This document shows, in pieces, positions 39,182 through 46,781 of a stretch of 52,603 nucleotides of DNA. Position numbers and translations under genes: made by a program. The notes below the pieces were generated by a model. The model saw nothing but the letters and a program-made list of their open reading frames with translations, had not been told where the DNA came from and did no database searches. The stretch spans positions 1 through 52,603 of the IMG/VR virus record IMGVR_UViG_3300021475_000018; one strand, given 5' to 3'. The DNA comes from a virus. Numbering within the stretch: the first letter of the stretch is position 1; every line of letters begins with the position of its first letter.

Positions 39182-40096
39182 TCAGCGCGAAGGCCAAGCA
39201 CCGCCCTGCGTAGCGGCGCCTGGGAAGGTTTGCTGCGGCTGGTTAGAAGGGAATGTCGCATTCCCATTTGGCGCGCCGGGCATCCCACCATGGGCCTGGG
39301 CACCCCCGAAAGCAGGCCCCGCCGTATTCTGAGGGGCAAACCCCCCTTGCGGGCCTTGATGTGGGTTCCCAGGGAAACCGTTGCCGTTCTGCGGTCCCTG
39401 GGGTGCCGTAAAACCCCCATGCTGCGGAGCCCCGCCGAAGCCCTGGGGCGCGGTCCCAAAGCCTCCGTTCTGCGGACCGCCAAACCCACCCGGCGACGGA
39501 TTGAAGCCCGCCGGCCGGTAGCCCTGGGCCTGGGCAGCCTGCATCAGCTCGGCTCCGCTGATCGAGTTGCCGATAGCGATTTCCTCGCCGGGCGCCGTGA
39601 ACACCACGTTGTTGATGTAGAGCTTGATTGCACGGGCATTCTGCGAGTTGACCGCCACCGCTCCGCCGACGATGCAGAAATCGCCGGGCTTCACGATGTT
39701 GCCGCGGGCCTGGAGCGGCACGAGCGTGGCGCCCTGGGACAGTTCGACTTTGATCGCGTCACCGGAATTACCGGAAAACATCCACTGGCCGCGCGCCCAA
39801 TCAGCCGGCGGCTGCTGGGGGTCTTGCGGCATGTCACCGTCACGAATGGGCCACGTCACTTGCTCGTAACCGAGCCCGCCCATGGTCGCGGCGTGAATTT
39901 TCTGCATCGCACCCCAAAGGTTCTGGAAGACGGGCTCCATAGACCAATGCGACTGCGTTTTCGGCACGAGGAAACCGCCGAGCCAATTTGGCTTCGTTGT
40001 CTGGCCTCTGAAGTCGGTGCTGGGTTGCCAAAGATTTTTCATTCCGTATACTCGCGCGCCGAAACACATAAAGTTTTCGTACTGCTTTTTCGCCAT
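39182..40096 (-). CDS. phage ssDNA-binding protein (DUF2815-like)
   Basis: 304 aa. N-terminal about 190 residues are an OB-like core (FGARVYGMKNLWQPS, KPNWLGGFLVPK, GDFCIVGGAVAVNSQN, IKLYINNVVFT), matching DUF2815 single-stranded DNA-binding proteins. The C-terminal about 100 residues are Gly/Gln/Pro/Asn/Phe repeats, a disordered tail ending AWPSR. Binds ssDNA during replication and recombination and recruits partners through the tail. Located with nuclease, helicase and polymerase genes. Confidence 0.8.
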   Translation of the reverse strand: MAKKQYENFMCFGARVYGMKNLWQPSTDFRGQTTKPNWLGGFLVPKTQSHWSMEPVFQNLWGAMQKIHAATMGGLGYEQVTWPIRDGDMPQDPQQPPADWARGQWMFSGNSGDAIKVELSQGATLVPLQARGNIVKPGDFCIVGGAVAVNSQNARAIKLYINNVVFTAPGEEIAIGNSISGAELMQAAQAQGYRPAGFNPSPGGFGGPQNGGFGTAPQGFGGAPQHGGFTAPQGPQNGNGFPGNPHQGPQGGFAPQNTAGPAFGGAQAHGGMPGAPNGNATFPSNQPQQTFPGAATQGGAWPSR

Positions 40097-40109
40097 AGCT
40101 TCGTATCCT

Positions 40110-40181
40110 TCATTTCTTCACACCGGAAGCCGCCGGCACGGTACGCCAACCGTACAAGACGGCCGGAATTAGGTCAATCAC
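40110..40181 (-). CDS. possible tiny protein, 23 aa
   Basis: GTG at 40181 overlaps the upstream stop (GTGATTGA). IDLIPAVLYGWRTVPAASG pattern, partly hydrophobic. Very short; may only be a coupling leader between 40174 and the ssDNA-binding gene. Weak. Confidence 0.3.
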   Translation of the reverse strand: MIDLIPAVLYGWRTVPAASGVKK

Positions 40182-40374
40182 CTTTGAAAGAAAACTCGCG
40201 AATTTTGCCGGTCCAAAAATCTTGCGCTTTGGCCGCAGCTTCACAGTCGGCTTTCGTCTTGCCATATGTGACGACGTGCACGCGTTTGCCATCCCACCCG
40301 ATAAGCAAAACTTGCTTCAGATTGTACTTGTCGGCGATATTTTCGGCTGCGAGTATCGGAATACGCTTTGGCAT
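40174..40374 (-). CDS. hypothetical protein, 66 aa
   Basis: ATG at 40374. Compact alpha/beta sequence (LKQVLLIGWDGKRVHVVTYGKTKADCEAAAKAQDFW) with normal composition. Lies between the DUF2800-like nuclease and the ssDNA-binding protein, so probably a replication/recombination accessory. Unassigned. Confidence 0.65.
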   Translation of the reverse strand: MPKRIPILAAENIADKYNLKQVLLIGWDGKRVHVVTYGKTKADCEAAAKAQDFWTGKIREFSFKGD

Positions 40375-40375
40375 G

Positions 40376-41365
40376 TCAGTATCTCGCTGTTAGTTCGCCG
40401 GGTGGTTTGTGCGCACCGACCGCTGCATATTGCTTGCCGGCGAGCCCTAGCTTTTCCGCCTGGGCCGGCGTCACGGGCTTGACGCCTTTGTATCCAAATT
40501 GCTGATGTAAGTACGTTGCGGCTTGTGTGGCGTCATTCCATACGCGCCATGAACGCTTCGGCTCCAGCGACGCGCCATCGGCTTGCCGGCCCATCTTCAA
40601 ATGCGTAGTCAGCGCATCCTTGTACACCGGCTCCACGTCGCCGAGCGCGCGGATAAGGCGCAACAGCCGTACAAGGTCTTCCGTCGTCAGGTCTTCAATG
40701 CGCCGTGTCATCGCGCCCATGACGAAACCGGCGTCGGTGGACATCGCGGGGCATTGCTGAAATGCCTTGCACCAACGGCACCACGGTCCAGGGCGCGGCG
40801 GGCTGCGATCGGCGATGGCGCGCAACATGCGGTCGCGGTGCGCTTCAACCTGGGAGCGATGCGCTACCCACTGTTTAAACGGTTTTTCGTCCAGTCCGTT
40901 CGGTTGGAAGATCACGAAGCGCCACCATTCGGCATCCGTCATCGGCAGCGCCATAGCGCCGTACGAGAGCATTTGCGTGTTGTGGTGCGCATCAACGTCC
41001 CACTTGCCGTTTTTCAAATCGAGCCAAGTGACGATGCGCGGCGCTTCGTTCCAAAGATCGGTCGTTCCGCCGCATTCTTCGGTAAGGCGGAGTTTCAATT
41101 CCGTATGGATGGTGCCGGGTTCTAGCTGCCGTACAAAATCAAGCCCTAGGGCGATGGCGTCGGCTGCGGTGTCGCCTTCTTCCGGCATTTCCATTTCGGA
41201 AATCGCCACTTCGAACAGCGTGTGTACGCGCGTGCCTTCGTCGGCGGCAAGCTTCGTCTTCAGCGGCTTCGGCGGTTCCGGCACGCTGTGGCGAGCGCTG
41301 TACGTGCACTCTAGCCATGTTGACGAACTGGACGGCGCGTAAATGTCGTGGTGTTGATCGGACAT
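40376..41365 (-). CDS. RecB/Cas4-type nuclease (DUF2800-like)
   Basis: 329 aa. The start APSSSSTWLECTYSARHS, the DEGTRVHTLFEVAISE helix, TDLWNEAPRIVTWLDLKNGK (PD-(D/E)xK core, IVTWLDLK) and a Cys cluster (CRWCKAFQQCP) fit phage DUF2800/Cas4-like exonucleases, which often carry an Fe-S or zinc site. Acts on DNA ends in recombination or host takeover. Starts in a TAATG overlap with the small 41365 gene. Confidence 0.8.
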   Translation of the reverse strand: MSDQHHDIYAPSSSSTWLECTYSARHSVPEPPKPLKTKLAADEGTRVHTLFEVAISEMEMPEEGDTAADAIALGLDFVRQLEPGTIHTELKLRLTEECGGTTDLWNEAPRIVTWLDLKNGKWDVDAHHNTQMLSYGAMALPMTDAEWWRFVIFQPNGLDEKPFKQWVAHRSQVEAHRDRMLRAIADRSPPRPGPWCRWCKAFQQCPAMSTDAGFVMGAMTRRIEDLTTEDLVRLLRLIRALGDVEPVYKDALTTHLKMGRQADGASLEPKRSWRVWNDATQAATYLHQQFGYKGVKPVTPAQAEKLGLAGKQYAAVGAHKPPGELTARY

Positions 41366-41532
41366 TACTTCGCGCCTTTCTCGCGGAACCGCGTTGCAAG
41401 TTCCCCGAACGTGATCTTCTCGCCGTAGTGGTCAAAGACTTCTTCGATGTCCGGCTTTTCATCGCAGCCCAGCTCATTCATGGCGAGCTGTTCCGCTGTG
41501 AACCTTCGAAAGAAATCGTCTGCTCCGCACAT
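41365..41532 (-). CDS. small acidic protein, 55 aa
   Basis: ATG at 41532 follows AGGAGACGTACA. Acidic, two Cys near the start, with EEVFDHYGEKITFGELATRFREKG towards the end. Coupled by TAATG to the DUF2800-like nuclease; probably its partner. Downstream of the structured leader region at 41559-41693. Confidence 0.7.
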   Translation of the reverse strand: MCGADDFFRRFTAEQLAMNELGCDEKPDIEEVFDHYGEKITFGELATRFREKGAK

Positions 41533-41558
41533 TGTACGTCTCCTGAAAATGGTGGCCG

Positions 41559-41693
41559 GGGTGACTAGGCTTCGCAGCCGGCTGCCTAGTCACCCTTGCG
41601 GCCCGCTGGCTATTTAAGGAGTGGAAGGCACCAACCCCGCGCCAGCGTTTTCGAATTGAGTGACTGGGACCGCAGTGCGGCTGCGGTCCCAGT
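41559..41693. ncRNA. three-hairpin structured leader or RNA candidate
   Basis: Minus-strand order: a 13-bp perfect hairpin (41663-41675 with 41681-41693, 5-nt loop), a 7-bp stem (41604-41610 with 41641-41647, 30-nt loop), then a 12-bp stem (41559-41570 with 41584-41595, 13-nt loop). All sit in a 200-bp gap between the 41733 gene and the 41532 gene. No T-run follows any of them. It could be an attenuating leader, a small RNA or a packaging signal. Confidence 0.5.
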
Positions 41694-41732
41694 ATGAACG
41701 AAATCGGCCCGCGAGAGTACCGTTCCGTTCAA

Positions 41733-42215
41733 TCAGCCGCCCATCAACTTCGCCATGTTCTCCAACTGAGGCATGCCGAGCGTGGGAACCTTGAACTGCC
41801 AAATCTGATCCGGCGTCATGTTGGCCAGATCGGGCGTGTTGCCGCACTGGCCGCGGAGCCACGACAAGGCCTGAGCGGCGCTTTCCGTGCTCATGGCGGC
41901 GCCGGCATCGTACTTGGCCTTGATGCGCTCGATAAGGGCCGCAGCCGCGGGCGCTGGCTGGGGGGCGCCTTGCGGATGCGCGTTCGGGAAGCCCCCGCTT
42001 GCCGCCTGCCCGGCGCCGGGGAAACCGCCCTGAGCGGCGCCCGAGTCGAAAGTCTGCGTTTGGGGCGGCATGATCGGGTTTGGCGCGATATGGCCGCCCG
42101 CGGCACCCGCCGTACCGGTTTCGGGTTCGTCCGCACCGCCCTTGCCGCCGCGCGTGCCTTTCAACCGCTTGACAAATTCCTGCACTTCTTCGACCGAACT
42201 AAATTTCAATTCCAT
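41733..42215 (-). CDS. Pro/Gly-rich early protein, 160 aa
   Basis: ATG at 42215. The N-terminus is a helix (KFSSVEEVQEFVKRLKG), the middle is a low-complexity Gly/Ala/Pro/Gln linker, and the C-terminus is helical (PAAAALIERIKAKYDAGAAMSTESAAQALSW...ANMTPDQIWQFKV). First gene of the recombination/replication unit under a strong promoter. Looks like an adaptor that links DNA-processing enzymes; unassigned. Confidence 0.65.
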   Translation of the reverse strand: MELKFSSVEEVQEFVKRLKGTRGGKGGADEPETGTAGAAGGHIAPNPIMPPQTQTFDSGAAQGGFPGAGQAASGGFPNAHPQGAPQPAPAAAALIERIKAKYDAGAAMSTESAAQALSWLRGQCGNTPDLANMTPDQIWQFKVPTLGMPQLENMAKLMGG

Positions 42216-42247
42216 GGTGTTTGACTCCTAAAAGTTGTGAGACGCCT

Positions 42248-42276
42248 TATCTAGCGCGTGTCGTGAACGGCGTCAA
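42248..42276 (-). promoter_or_regulatory. promoter for the 42215 unit
   Basis: Minus-strand TTGACG (42276-42271), 17-bp spacer, TAGATA (42253-42248). Close to the sigma70 consensus. Confidence 0.7.
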
Positions 42277-42299
42277 TAGGTTCACGATATCCGTACAAG

Positions 42300-43973
42300 T
42301 CATCTTTGATGCAAAACCCCGTGCACGTCATAAACGCCGCCGACAAGATACCGGCCGTTCTGCGCCCGCTTCAAATAGACCGAATGCGGCGCGGGCAAGT
42401 CTTCGTACGGCCAAATCGCTGTAGCATACATAGTCGTGAGCAACCAACCGCCCGCGCTGTTCTTGACCGGTGGGGAAACGATTTGCTGCCACGGGTTCTT
42501 TTCAATCAGGGCTTTGACGTTGACGGCTTCAGCCCCGCCGCCGCGCGTCTTCAGGTCTTTGCCCGGAGCCTGCGATATCGTGTTGTCGAAACCGCAGAAC
42601 GGGCACAGCGGGTGCAGGAACGCGGCGTACACTTCTTCGCATGCGGCACATTGCTTGACTTCAGTTTGCTGCTGTCCGCAATGAGGGCAGCGCATGCCGT
42701 GGAAATGCGGGTCAAAACGCTCCGTACACATTTTGCACTTGGGCGCGCTCTTGTGGATTTCGCCGCAGCCCGGGCACGTCTTGCCGTGCTCCCAGGTTTC
42801 CCACTCTCTGCCGCAACCGACGTACAGCTTGCCGCCCTTGGTGATTTCTTCGCATGTCAACGCGCGGCCGGGCGAGGCCATCACAGCGTCAAGCGTGCCG
42901 TGCCGGTCAAGATTGCCGCCAAAATCGGATAGTAGACAGTTGGCGGCGTACGGCGTGATCCGCGCACCGCGGCCCAAGCCTTGCGCGTAGTAGACGGCTG
43001 ATTTGGTGGCGCGACAGAAAGCCATATAATCGATATGCAGCATGTCAAAGCCGGTGTTGAACATGTTGCACGAAACTAGCAGCGGTACGGCTCGCGCCTT
43101 GAAGGCAATCACTGCCTTGTCGCGCTTGCCGGGTGGCGATTGCGAATGAACGCCAACGGCACAACCTGGGTGTATTTTATTGAGCTGCCACTCCAGCTTA
43201 TCGACGTGTTCGACATTGCAGCAGAACGCGAGCGCGCAACGCCGGTTAAATTTCGTCATTACTTCGATTATCGTTTTGGCGTGCGAAGGCGCGAGCTTGA
43301 TCGCCCTGGGCGCTTGTTCGTCGAGATCGAAGTCACCCTTGACAACAGCGAGCCCGGCAACATCGATTATTTCATCTTCGCCGGCATCGACGGGAACGAT
43401 GGGCTTCACGTAACCGTCGCGCAATGCGTCCAAGAAGGTGTAGCGGAATACGATCGGGCCGAACGTCTTTGCTAAATCGCCCGTGCCGTCGGCGCGGAAA
43501 GGCGTGCCAGTGAGCCCGTGGACTTTGGTGTGCGAGAGCTTTTCGAACAGCCGGCGATATTGCGACGACTTGGCCGGCGGCACCATGTGCACTTCGTCCA
43601 CCAAGATTGCAACGACGTCGCGGAACAGATTGACGCGGTTGATGATGGTGCCGATGGTGCCCACCGTCACGCGCGCAAAGGCATTTGTACTTATCGACGA
43701 CGAACAGATACCCGGGCTTATGCCGTGGTTCTTTGCCGCGGCGGCGTTGTGGCCTACCAGCTCTTTGTTGTGGGCAACGATCAGGACGCGGCCGAACTGG
43801 CTGTAATGTAGCGCCAGCATGCCCAGCATGTCGCTCTTTCCCCCAGCAACGGTTATTTCGGCCACCGAGAAGCGTCCCTCGTACGCGATCAGGGCGGAGA
43901 CGCCGGCCGTTTGGTGCGGCCTGGGCGTCCACAGTACGGGCGTTAGCGCTGTTGTGTTGTTCCAGAAATTCAC
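42300..43973 (-). CDS. superfamily 2 helicase with zinc ribbons, 557 aa
   Basis: GTG start. Walker A variant VAGGKS (residues 42-47), DEVH (126-129), TGTPFR (155-160) and QGLGRGAR (331-338) are the SF2 helicase motifs. The last third has several CxxC pairs (CPGCGEIHKSAPKCKMC, CPHCGQQQ, CAAC, CPFCG), zinc ribbons. Likely unwinds DNA or translocates for replication or recombination, or processes transcripts. Last gene of the 45189 leftward unit. Confidence 0.85.
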   Translation of the reverse strand: MNFWNNTTALTPVLWTPRPHQTAGVSALIAYEGRFSVAEITVAGGKSDMLGMLALHYSQFGRVLIVAHNKELVGHNAAAAKNHGISPGICSSSISTNAFARVTVGTIGTIINRVNLFRDVVAILVDEVHMVPPAKSSQYRRLFEKLSHTKVHGLTGTPFRADGTGDLAKTFGPIVFRYTFLDALRDGYVKPIVPVDAGEDEIIDVAGLAVVKGDFDLDEQAPRAIKLAPSHAKTIIEVMTKFNRRCALAFCCNVEHVDKLEWQLNKIHPGCAVGVHSQSPPGKRDKAVIAFKARAVPLLVSCNMFNTGFDMLHIDYMAFCRATKSAVYYAQGLGRGARITPYAANCLLSDFGGNLDRHGTLDAVMASPGRALTCEEITKGGKLYVGCGREWETWEHGKTCPGCGEIHKSAPKCKMCTERFDPHFHGMRCPHCGQQQTEVKQCAACEEVYAAFLHPLCPFCGFDNTISQAPGKDLKTRGGGAEAVNVKALIEKNPWQQIVSPPVKNSAGGWLLTTMYATAIWPYEDLPAPHSVYLKRAQNGRYLVGGVYDVHGVLHQR

Positions 43974-43985
43974 GGGAGTTAGCCT

Positions 43986-44255
43986 TCAGGTTCCGTGACG
44001 GCCGCATGTGATGACTGGCCCGCAGTACGGACACCGCGCGGGCGGTTCAACGATATTACCGGCGTTATCAAGCTCTACGGTTTCGAACCGTCCATTTCTA
44101 AAACACAGCGCTGTCGGCTTGTTCGGTTCGCGACCGCCCGTCAAGGTTTCGCGAAAAGATTTTTCAAGCGCAGCCTCGAAGTAGGCGCGCGTTTGCGGGC
44201 TGATTTCTTCGCTTCCGCATTCGATTACTTTATATTCGATGGTGTACTCGGTCAC
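43986..44255 (-). CDS. small zinc-binding protein, 89 aa
   Basis: Begins at the ATG at 44255, which overlaps the previous stop. TEYTIEYKVIECGSEEIS..., ending PPARCPYCGPVITCGRHG, a zinc-ribbon-like C-terminus. Charged helical middle. Unassigned. Member of the small-gene string upstream of the SF2 helicase. Confidence 0.7.
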   Translation of the reverse strand: MTEYTIEYKVIECGSEEISPQTRAYFEAALEKSFRETLTGGREPNKPTALCFRNGRFETVELDNAGNIVEPPARCPYCGPVITCGRHGT

Positions 44256-44542
44256 GGCTTGCGCCCCGTCATGTACTGCAAATCGCGGTCCACGTACTCA
44301 CGTAACTTCGCGATGGTGGCATTGAGCACGTCCTCTTTGCCGACGTGCCTGCCGACGACAAGCAAAGCTAAGACGCCGGCCAAGCCGTTGACGTACTCGG
44401 CGTGTACGGATTTGCCTACGGCATGATCGCGGATGATGACGGGCGTGAAGGTCTGCAAGTGGTCCCGCATCGTGTCGCGGATGGTCACGGAAGCTGCGGT
44501 TTCGAGCCGCAGGCCCAGCTTGCCGTCTTTGTCGGTTATCAT
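44252..44542 (-). CDS. hypothetical protein, 96 aa
   Basis: ATG at 44542, overlapping the previous stop (ATGATA) and the next start. Compact, with a helical second half (GKEDVLNATIAKLREYVDRDLQ). No family recognised. Confidence 0.7.
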   Translation of the reverse strand: MITDKDGKLGLRLETAASVTIRDTMRDHLQTFTPVIIRDHAVGKSVHAEYVNGLAGVLALLVVGRHVGKEDVLNATIAKLREYVDRDLQYMTGRKP

Positions 44543-44640
44543 TGCAACATCCCCGTTGGCAGCTCAACCCATGCTGCGAGCCAAATTGCGGCGAGACATA
44601 GCACGCCGCACAGTTCGAATGCAATTTGAGTTTTGGTCAC
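44539..44640 (-). CDS. small membrane peptide, 33 aa
   Basis: GTG at 44640 behind AAGGTG. Residues 6-26 are hydrophobic (IAFELCGVLCLAAIWLAAWV), one transmembrane span. Overlaps both neighbours by a few bases. Role unknown. Confidence 0.55.
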   Translation of the reverse strand: MTKTQIAFELCGVLCLAAIWLAAWVELPTGMLQ

Positions 44641-44801
44641 GATGTCACCTTGGGTTCGTCGTAAACCGTTCCTTCAACATCGCCCAGTAGTTCCAACTCT
44701 TCCCGGTGCGGCGGGATGCTTTTGACGCGCTCGCGGGACATATCGCCGATGATGCGGACCAGTGCGTAGCGGGCGATGCGGTCGTGTTGCTTCTTGTTCA
44801 T
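44637..44801 (-). CDS. hypothetical protein, 54 aa
   Basis: ATG at 44801, coupled on both sides by overlaps. Basic first half (NKKQHDRIARYALVRIIG) and acidic second half (EELELLGDVEGTVYDEP). Unassigned. Confidence 0.65.
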   Translation of the reverse strand: MNKKQHDRIARYALVRIIGDMSRERVKSIPPHREELELLGDVEGTVYDEPKVTS

Positions 44802-44980
44802 GACCGCGCTCCCTTGATACGTTCTTTCATTTCGAGGCGGTTCCTCAAATCACGCGCCTCGGCAAAAGCTTCCGTTCTTTTGACAAAAGCAGCAGTCGTG
44901 TTGACGATGCCACCTTCGGAATTGCGAACTTGTCCAACATAGCCGTCTTTGGTCCAAGTTGTTGTAATGCGGTATGCCAT
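44798..44980 (-). CDS. hypothetical protein, 60 aa
   Basis: ATG at 44980. Residues 1-35 resemble a small beta sheet (YRITTTWTKDGYVGQVRNSEGGIVN), followed by a charged helix. Longer upstream frames cross the next gene and were rejected. Unassigned. Confidence 0.65.
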   Translation of the reverse strand: MAYRITTTWTKDGYVGQVRNSEGGIVNTTAAFVKRTEAFAEARDLRNRLEMKERIKGARS

Positions 44981-44985
44981 GGCCC

Positions 44986-45189
44986 TTACTCCCAATTCGC
45001 GGCAAGGCAGGTAACCGCGGTCATGCCAGTCAGGGCAAGGCGGGCTTCGGCGTAGCCGGAACGCATCTGCAAGCCCAGGTAATACGAATAGGGCTTGGTG
45101 ACGCGGCCGTTGGCCTTTGACCATGCAAAGTCTTCCTTGGCGCGGGCGTGGGCTTCGGTCATGATCTTGGAAAGAAGGGGCTTGAACAT
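44986..45189 (-). CDS. hypothetical early protein, 67 aa
   Basis: ATG at 45189 follows leader copy 3 and a sigma70 promoter. Basic start (FKPLLSKIMTEAHARAKEDF), aromatic middle (YSYYLGLQMRSGY) and hydrophobic end. First gene of the leftward small-gene unit that ends with the SF2 helicase. Confidence 0.65.
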   Translation of the reverse strand: MFKPLLSKIMTEAHARAKEDFAWSKANGRVTKPYSYYLGLQMRSGYAEARLALTGMTAVTCLAANWE

Positions 45190-45192
45190 CTT

Positions 45193-45204
45193 CGCTCTCC
45201 AGCG
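45193..45204 (-). promoter_or_regulatory. leader hairpin presenting the Shine-Dalgarno (copy 3)
   Basis: CGCTGGAGAGCG on the minus strand, before ATG 45189. Identical to copies 1, 2, 4 and 5. Confidence 0.7.
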
Positions 45205-45220
45205 GGTTTGTGTGTACATA

Positions 45221-45249
45221 TCTGTACAGAAGTCCGCTTAACCCGTCAA
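45221..45249 (-). promoter_or_regulatory. promoter for the 45189 unit
   Basis: Minus-strand TTGACG (45249-45244), 17-bp spacer, TACAGA (45226-45221). An AT-rich inverted repeat ATTTTCAA/TTGAAAAT (45255-45274) lies just upstream and may be an operator. Confidence 0.65.
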
Positions 45250-45273
45250 GCGTTATTTTCAACTTTTTGAAAA

Positions 45274-45582
45274 TTAATGCAGGGCGTCCCAAAATCCGAC
45301 GATTAGGCCCTCGTCGTCTTGCAAGAAACCGCCGCGCTCCAGCCGAACCCATTCATTCCAGCTCGGATAGGACGTGTATATACGGCGCCATGGGCTATCC
45401 GTACTCTCGATTACCGCCAGATTTGGCGTCTCAAGAGGTTCAGTTTGCTGGCAAATGTCCACGCAGGCCAGATAAGCGCCCCGACCGGGCGGGCGAGTAT
45501 GGATGGCACGTATCTCGTTGGCATATGCCGGGGGCGCTAGAGGGCTGCCGGCGACGAATGAGAAAGGCCAATAGCGTGTCAT
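45274..45582 (-). CDS. hypothetical protein, 102 aa
   Basis: ATG at 45582 behind TTGGAGGTACTGCC. Mixed alpha/beta with many aromatic residues (RYWPFSFVAGSP, SPWRRIYTSYPSWNEWVRL). A longer upstream frame lies over the next gene and was rejected. No family recognised. Last gene of the 50130 leftward unit. Confidence 0.6.
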   Translation of the reverse strand: MTRYWPFSFVAGSPLAPPAYANEIRAIHTRPPGRGAYLACVDICQQTEPLETPNLAVIESTDSPWRRIYTSYPSWNEWVRLERGGFLQDDEGLIVGFWDALH

Positions 45583-45917
45583 GGCAGTACCTCCAAACCT
45601 AGTTCGTGCGCCGTCTCCCAAACCTGCTTCACAAGCTCGCGTACGGACGCAATGTAGGGCGTGTTTGGCTGGGGCATGCCGACGTCCTGAAATTCGAGCG
45701 TGCTGCCGTCCGTGAACTTGCACTCTCCCCGTGGGATGATTTGACCCCTGGGCGTGTTCACAAGCCGTTGCAGCGCCGGATGCTTGCTATGGACCAGTAC
45801 GCCCGTGAGCTGTACGGCAATGGCAAAATCACGTTGCAGGGCCGCCACCTTGTCTTCAGTGGTCGGCTGCGCCGGTACGGGCGGCTCCCAGGGGTATCGT
45901 TGGATTTCGTTGCTCAT
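45579..45917 (-). CDS. hypothetical protein with N-terminal YPWE motif, 112 aa
   Basis: ATG at 45917 in an ATGA overlap with the upstream gene. RYPWEPPVPAQP at residues 7-18 is one copy of the recurrent [YFL]PW[EQ] motif. The rest is a soluble beta-like domain (TGVLVHSKHPALQRL, RGECKFTDGSTLEFQDVG). Unassigned. Confidence 0.65.
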   Translation of the reverse strand: MSNEIQRYPWEPPVPAQPTTEDKVAALQRDFAIAVQLTGVLVHSKHPALQRLVNTPRGQIIPRGECKFTDGSTLEFQDVGMPQPNTPYIASVRELVKQVWETAHELGLEVLP

Positions 45918-46078
45918 TCTTTTTTTACCCACTGCTGGCAGCTGTCACTTCCGTATTTGACCGTGCCGAGTTTCAAACACGGCGCTTTCTGCTTTCCAGT
46001 TTCGTCGGCAGCTCCAGCGCTGCCGTACCACATGTTGCAGCGTGAACACGTACGGAGCGGAAGCGGATCAATCAGCAT
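45914..46078 (-). CDS. small zinc-binding protein, 54 aa
   Basis: The ATG at 46078 sits seven bases after GAGG; an upstream ATG at 46087 has it too close. CSRCNMWYG and later C..C (PCLK, SDSCQQ) suggest a zinc site. Unassigned. Confidence 0.6.
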   Translation of the reverse strand: MLIDPLPLRTCSRCNMWYGSAGAADETGKQKAPCLKLGTVKYGSDSCQQWVKKE

Positions 46079-46340
46079 TTCTGTCATCCTCGATTGGAGC
46101 GCATTCATCGCAACGCAGCTCTCCGCCGTCGCTGTCTTGGCCGGTTTCGTCCGTACCGCACCACCAACCGCATCCGACGCACTCAAATACGAGTTGGTCA
46201 AGCGTGGCGCAAAACGTTGCGTTATCGACGTACTCCGCCGGCAGTTCAAGTGTTTCTAAAACTTCAGACAGCGATATAGTGGTATCGCGAATTTCATCCG
46301 CAACTAGTTCTGCGGCTTCCACTGGTCCGATCGTTCCCAT
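46068..46340 (-). CDS. zinc-ribbon protein, 90 aa
   Basis: ATG at 46340 overlapping the previous gene's tail. Acidic, with a C-terminal ribbon (CVGCGWWCG, then CDEC). Part of a run of small metal-binding early genes. Unassigned. Confidence 0.65.
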   Translation of the reverse strand: MGTIGPVEAAELVADEIRDTTISLSEVLETLELPAEYVDNATFCATLDQLVFECVGCGWWCGTDETGQDSDGGELRCDECAPIEDDRNAD

Positions 46341-46564
46341 GGTAACGCCTTTCGTAAGTACGTTGCATCTTCAGGATAGATTATCGCGCCTAAATCTTCG
46401 TTATAGGCGTCTGTCCAAACCACGGCAATAGTTCCGGCTTCAACGACAGTGACGGTTCCGCGGCTAGCGCCGGAACAGACAACATCGCCCACGGCATACT
46501 TTGGAGGCTCAGATGCGTGGCTCCAAGGATACACCGCTTTCCGTCCGCTGTCGTCTTGCCGCAT
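46304..46564 (-). CDS. small protein with two PW motifs, 86 aa
   Basis: ATG at 46564 (a TTG at 46615 is an upstream alternative). YPWSHASEPPKY near the start and LPWE at residues 74-77 both fit the recurrent motif. The core (VGDVVCSGASRGTVTVVEAGTIAVVWTD) looks like a small KOW/SH3 barrel. Overlaps the next gene by 37 bases. Another frame from 46599 opens with LPWEDWDG and a CKCG pattern and may be real in part. Confidence 0.6.
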   Translation of the reverse strand: MRQDDSGRKAVYPWSHASEPPKYAVGDVVCSGASRGTVTVVEAGTIAVVWTDAYNEDLGAIIYPEDATYLRKALPWERSDQWKPQN

Positions 46565-46601
46565 TTGCAAATCCCGTCCCAGTCTTCCCAGGGGAGCATG
46601 G

Positions 46602-46781
46602 TTACCCTTTTTCAATGATGCGTCGCGCCGCCATCATCACTGTGGCTTCTTCCGTTATGGAAGGGCGGCGCTGTGTTGCTGCATACGTGCTCCAGTACAG
46701 CAACACGAATTTGTAGCGTTCGGCGCATGTCGAGCATTCGCACCGATGATCGTTGCCGTCTGGCGTGACTAATTTTGCCAT
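46602..46781 (-). CDS. small Cys-rich protein, 59 aa
   Basis: ATG at 46781 behind a variant leader (copy 6) whose 12-mer also encodes the end of the primase-helicase. CECSTC at residues 14-19 suggests a metal site. Basic C-terminus. Overlaps the primase-helicase stop by 13 bases. Confidence 0.6.
   Translation of the reverse strand: MAKLVTPDGNDHRCECSTCAERYKFVLLYWSTYAATQRRPSITEEATVMMAARRIIEKG

Noticed and set aside
41559-41693. tRNA gene
   Set aside because: Stem lengths and loops do not make a cloverleaf, and there is no T-loop motif or CCA end.
46390-46599. Alternative frame opening LPWEDWDG with a CKCG pattern
   Set aside because: It begins plausibly with the recurrent motif and a fair ribosome site, but its second half is shadow-like against the KOW-like frame. 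Kept as a note under that gene rather than as a separate gene.
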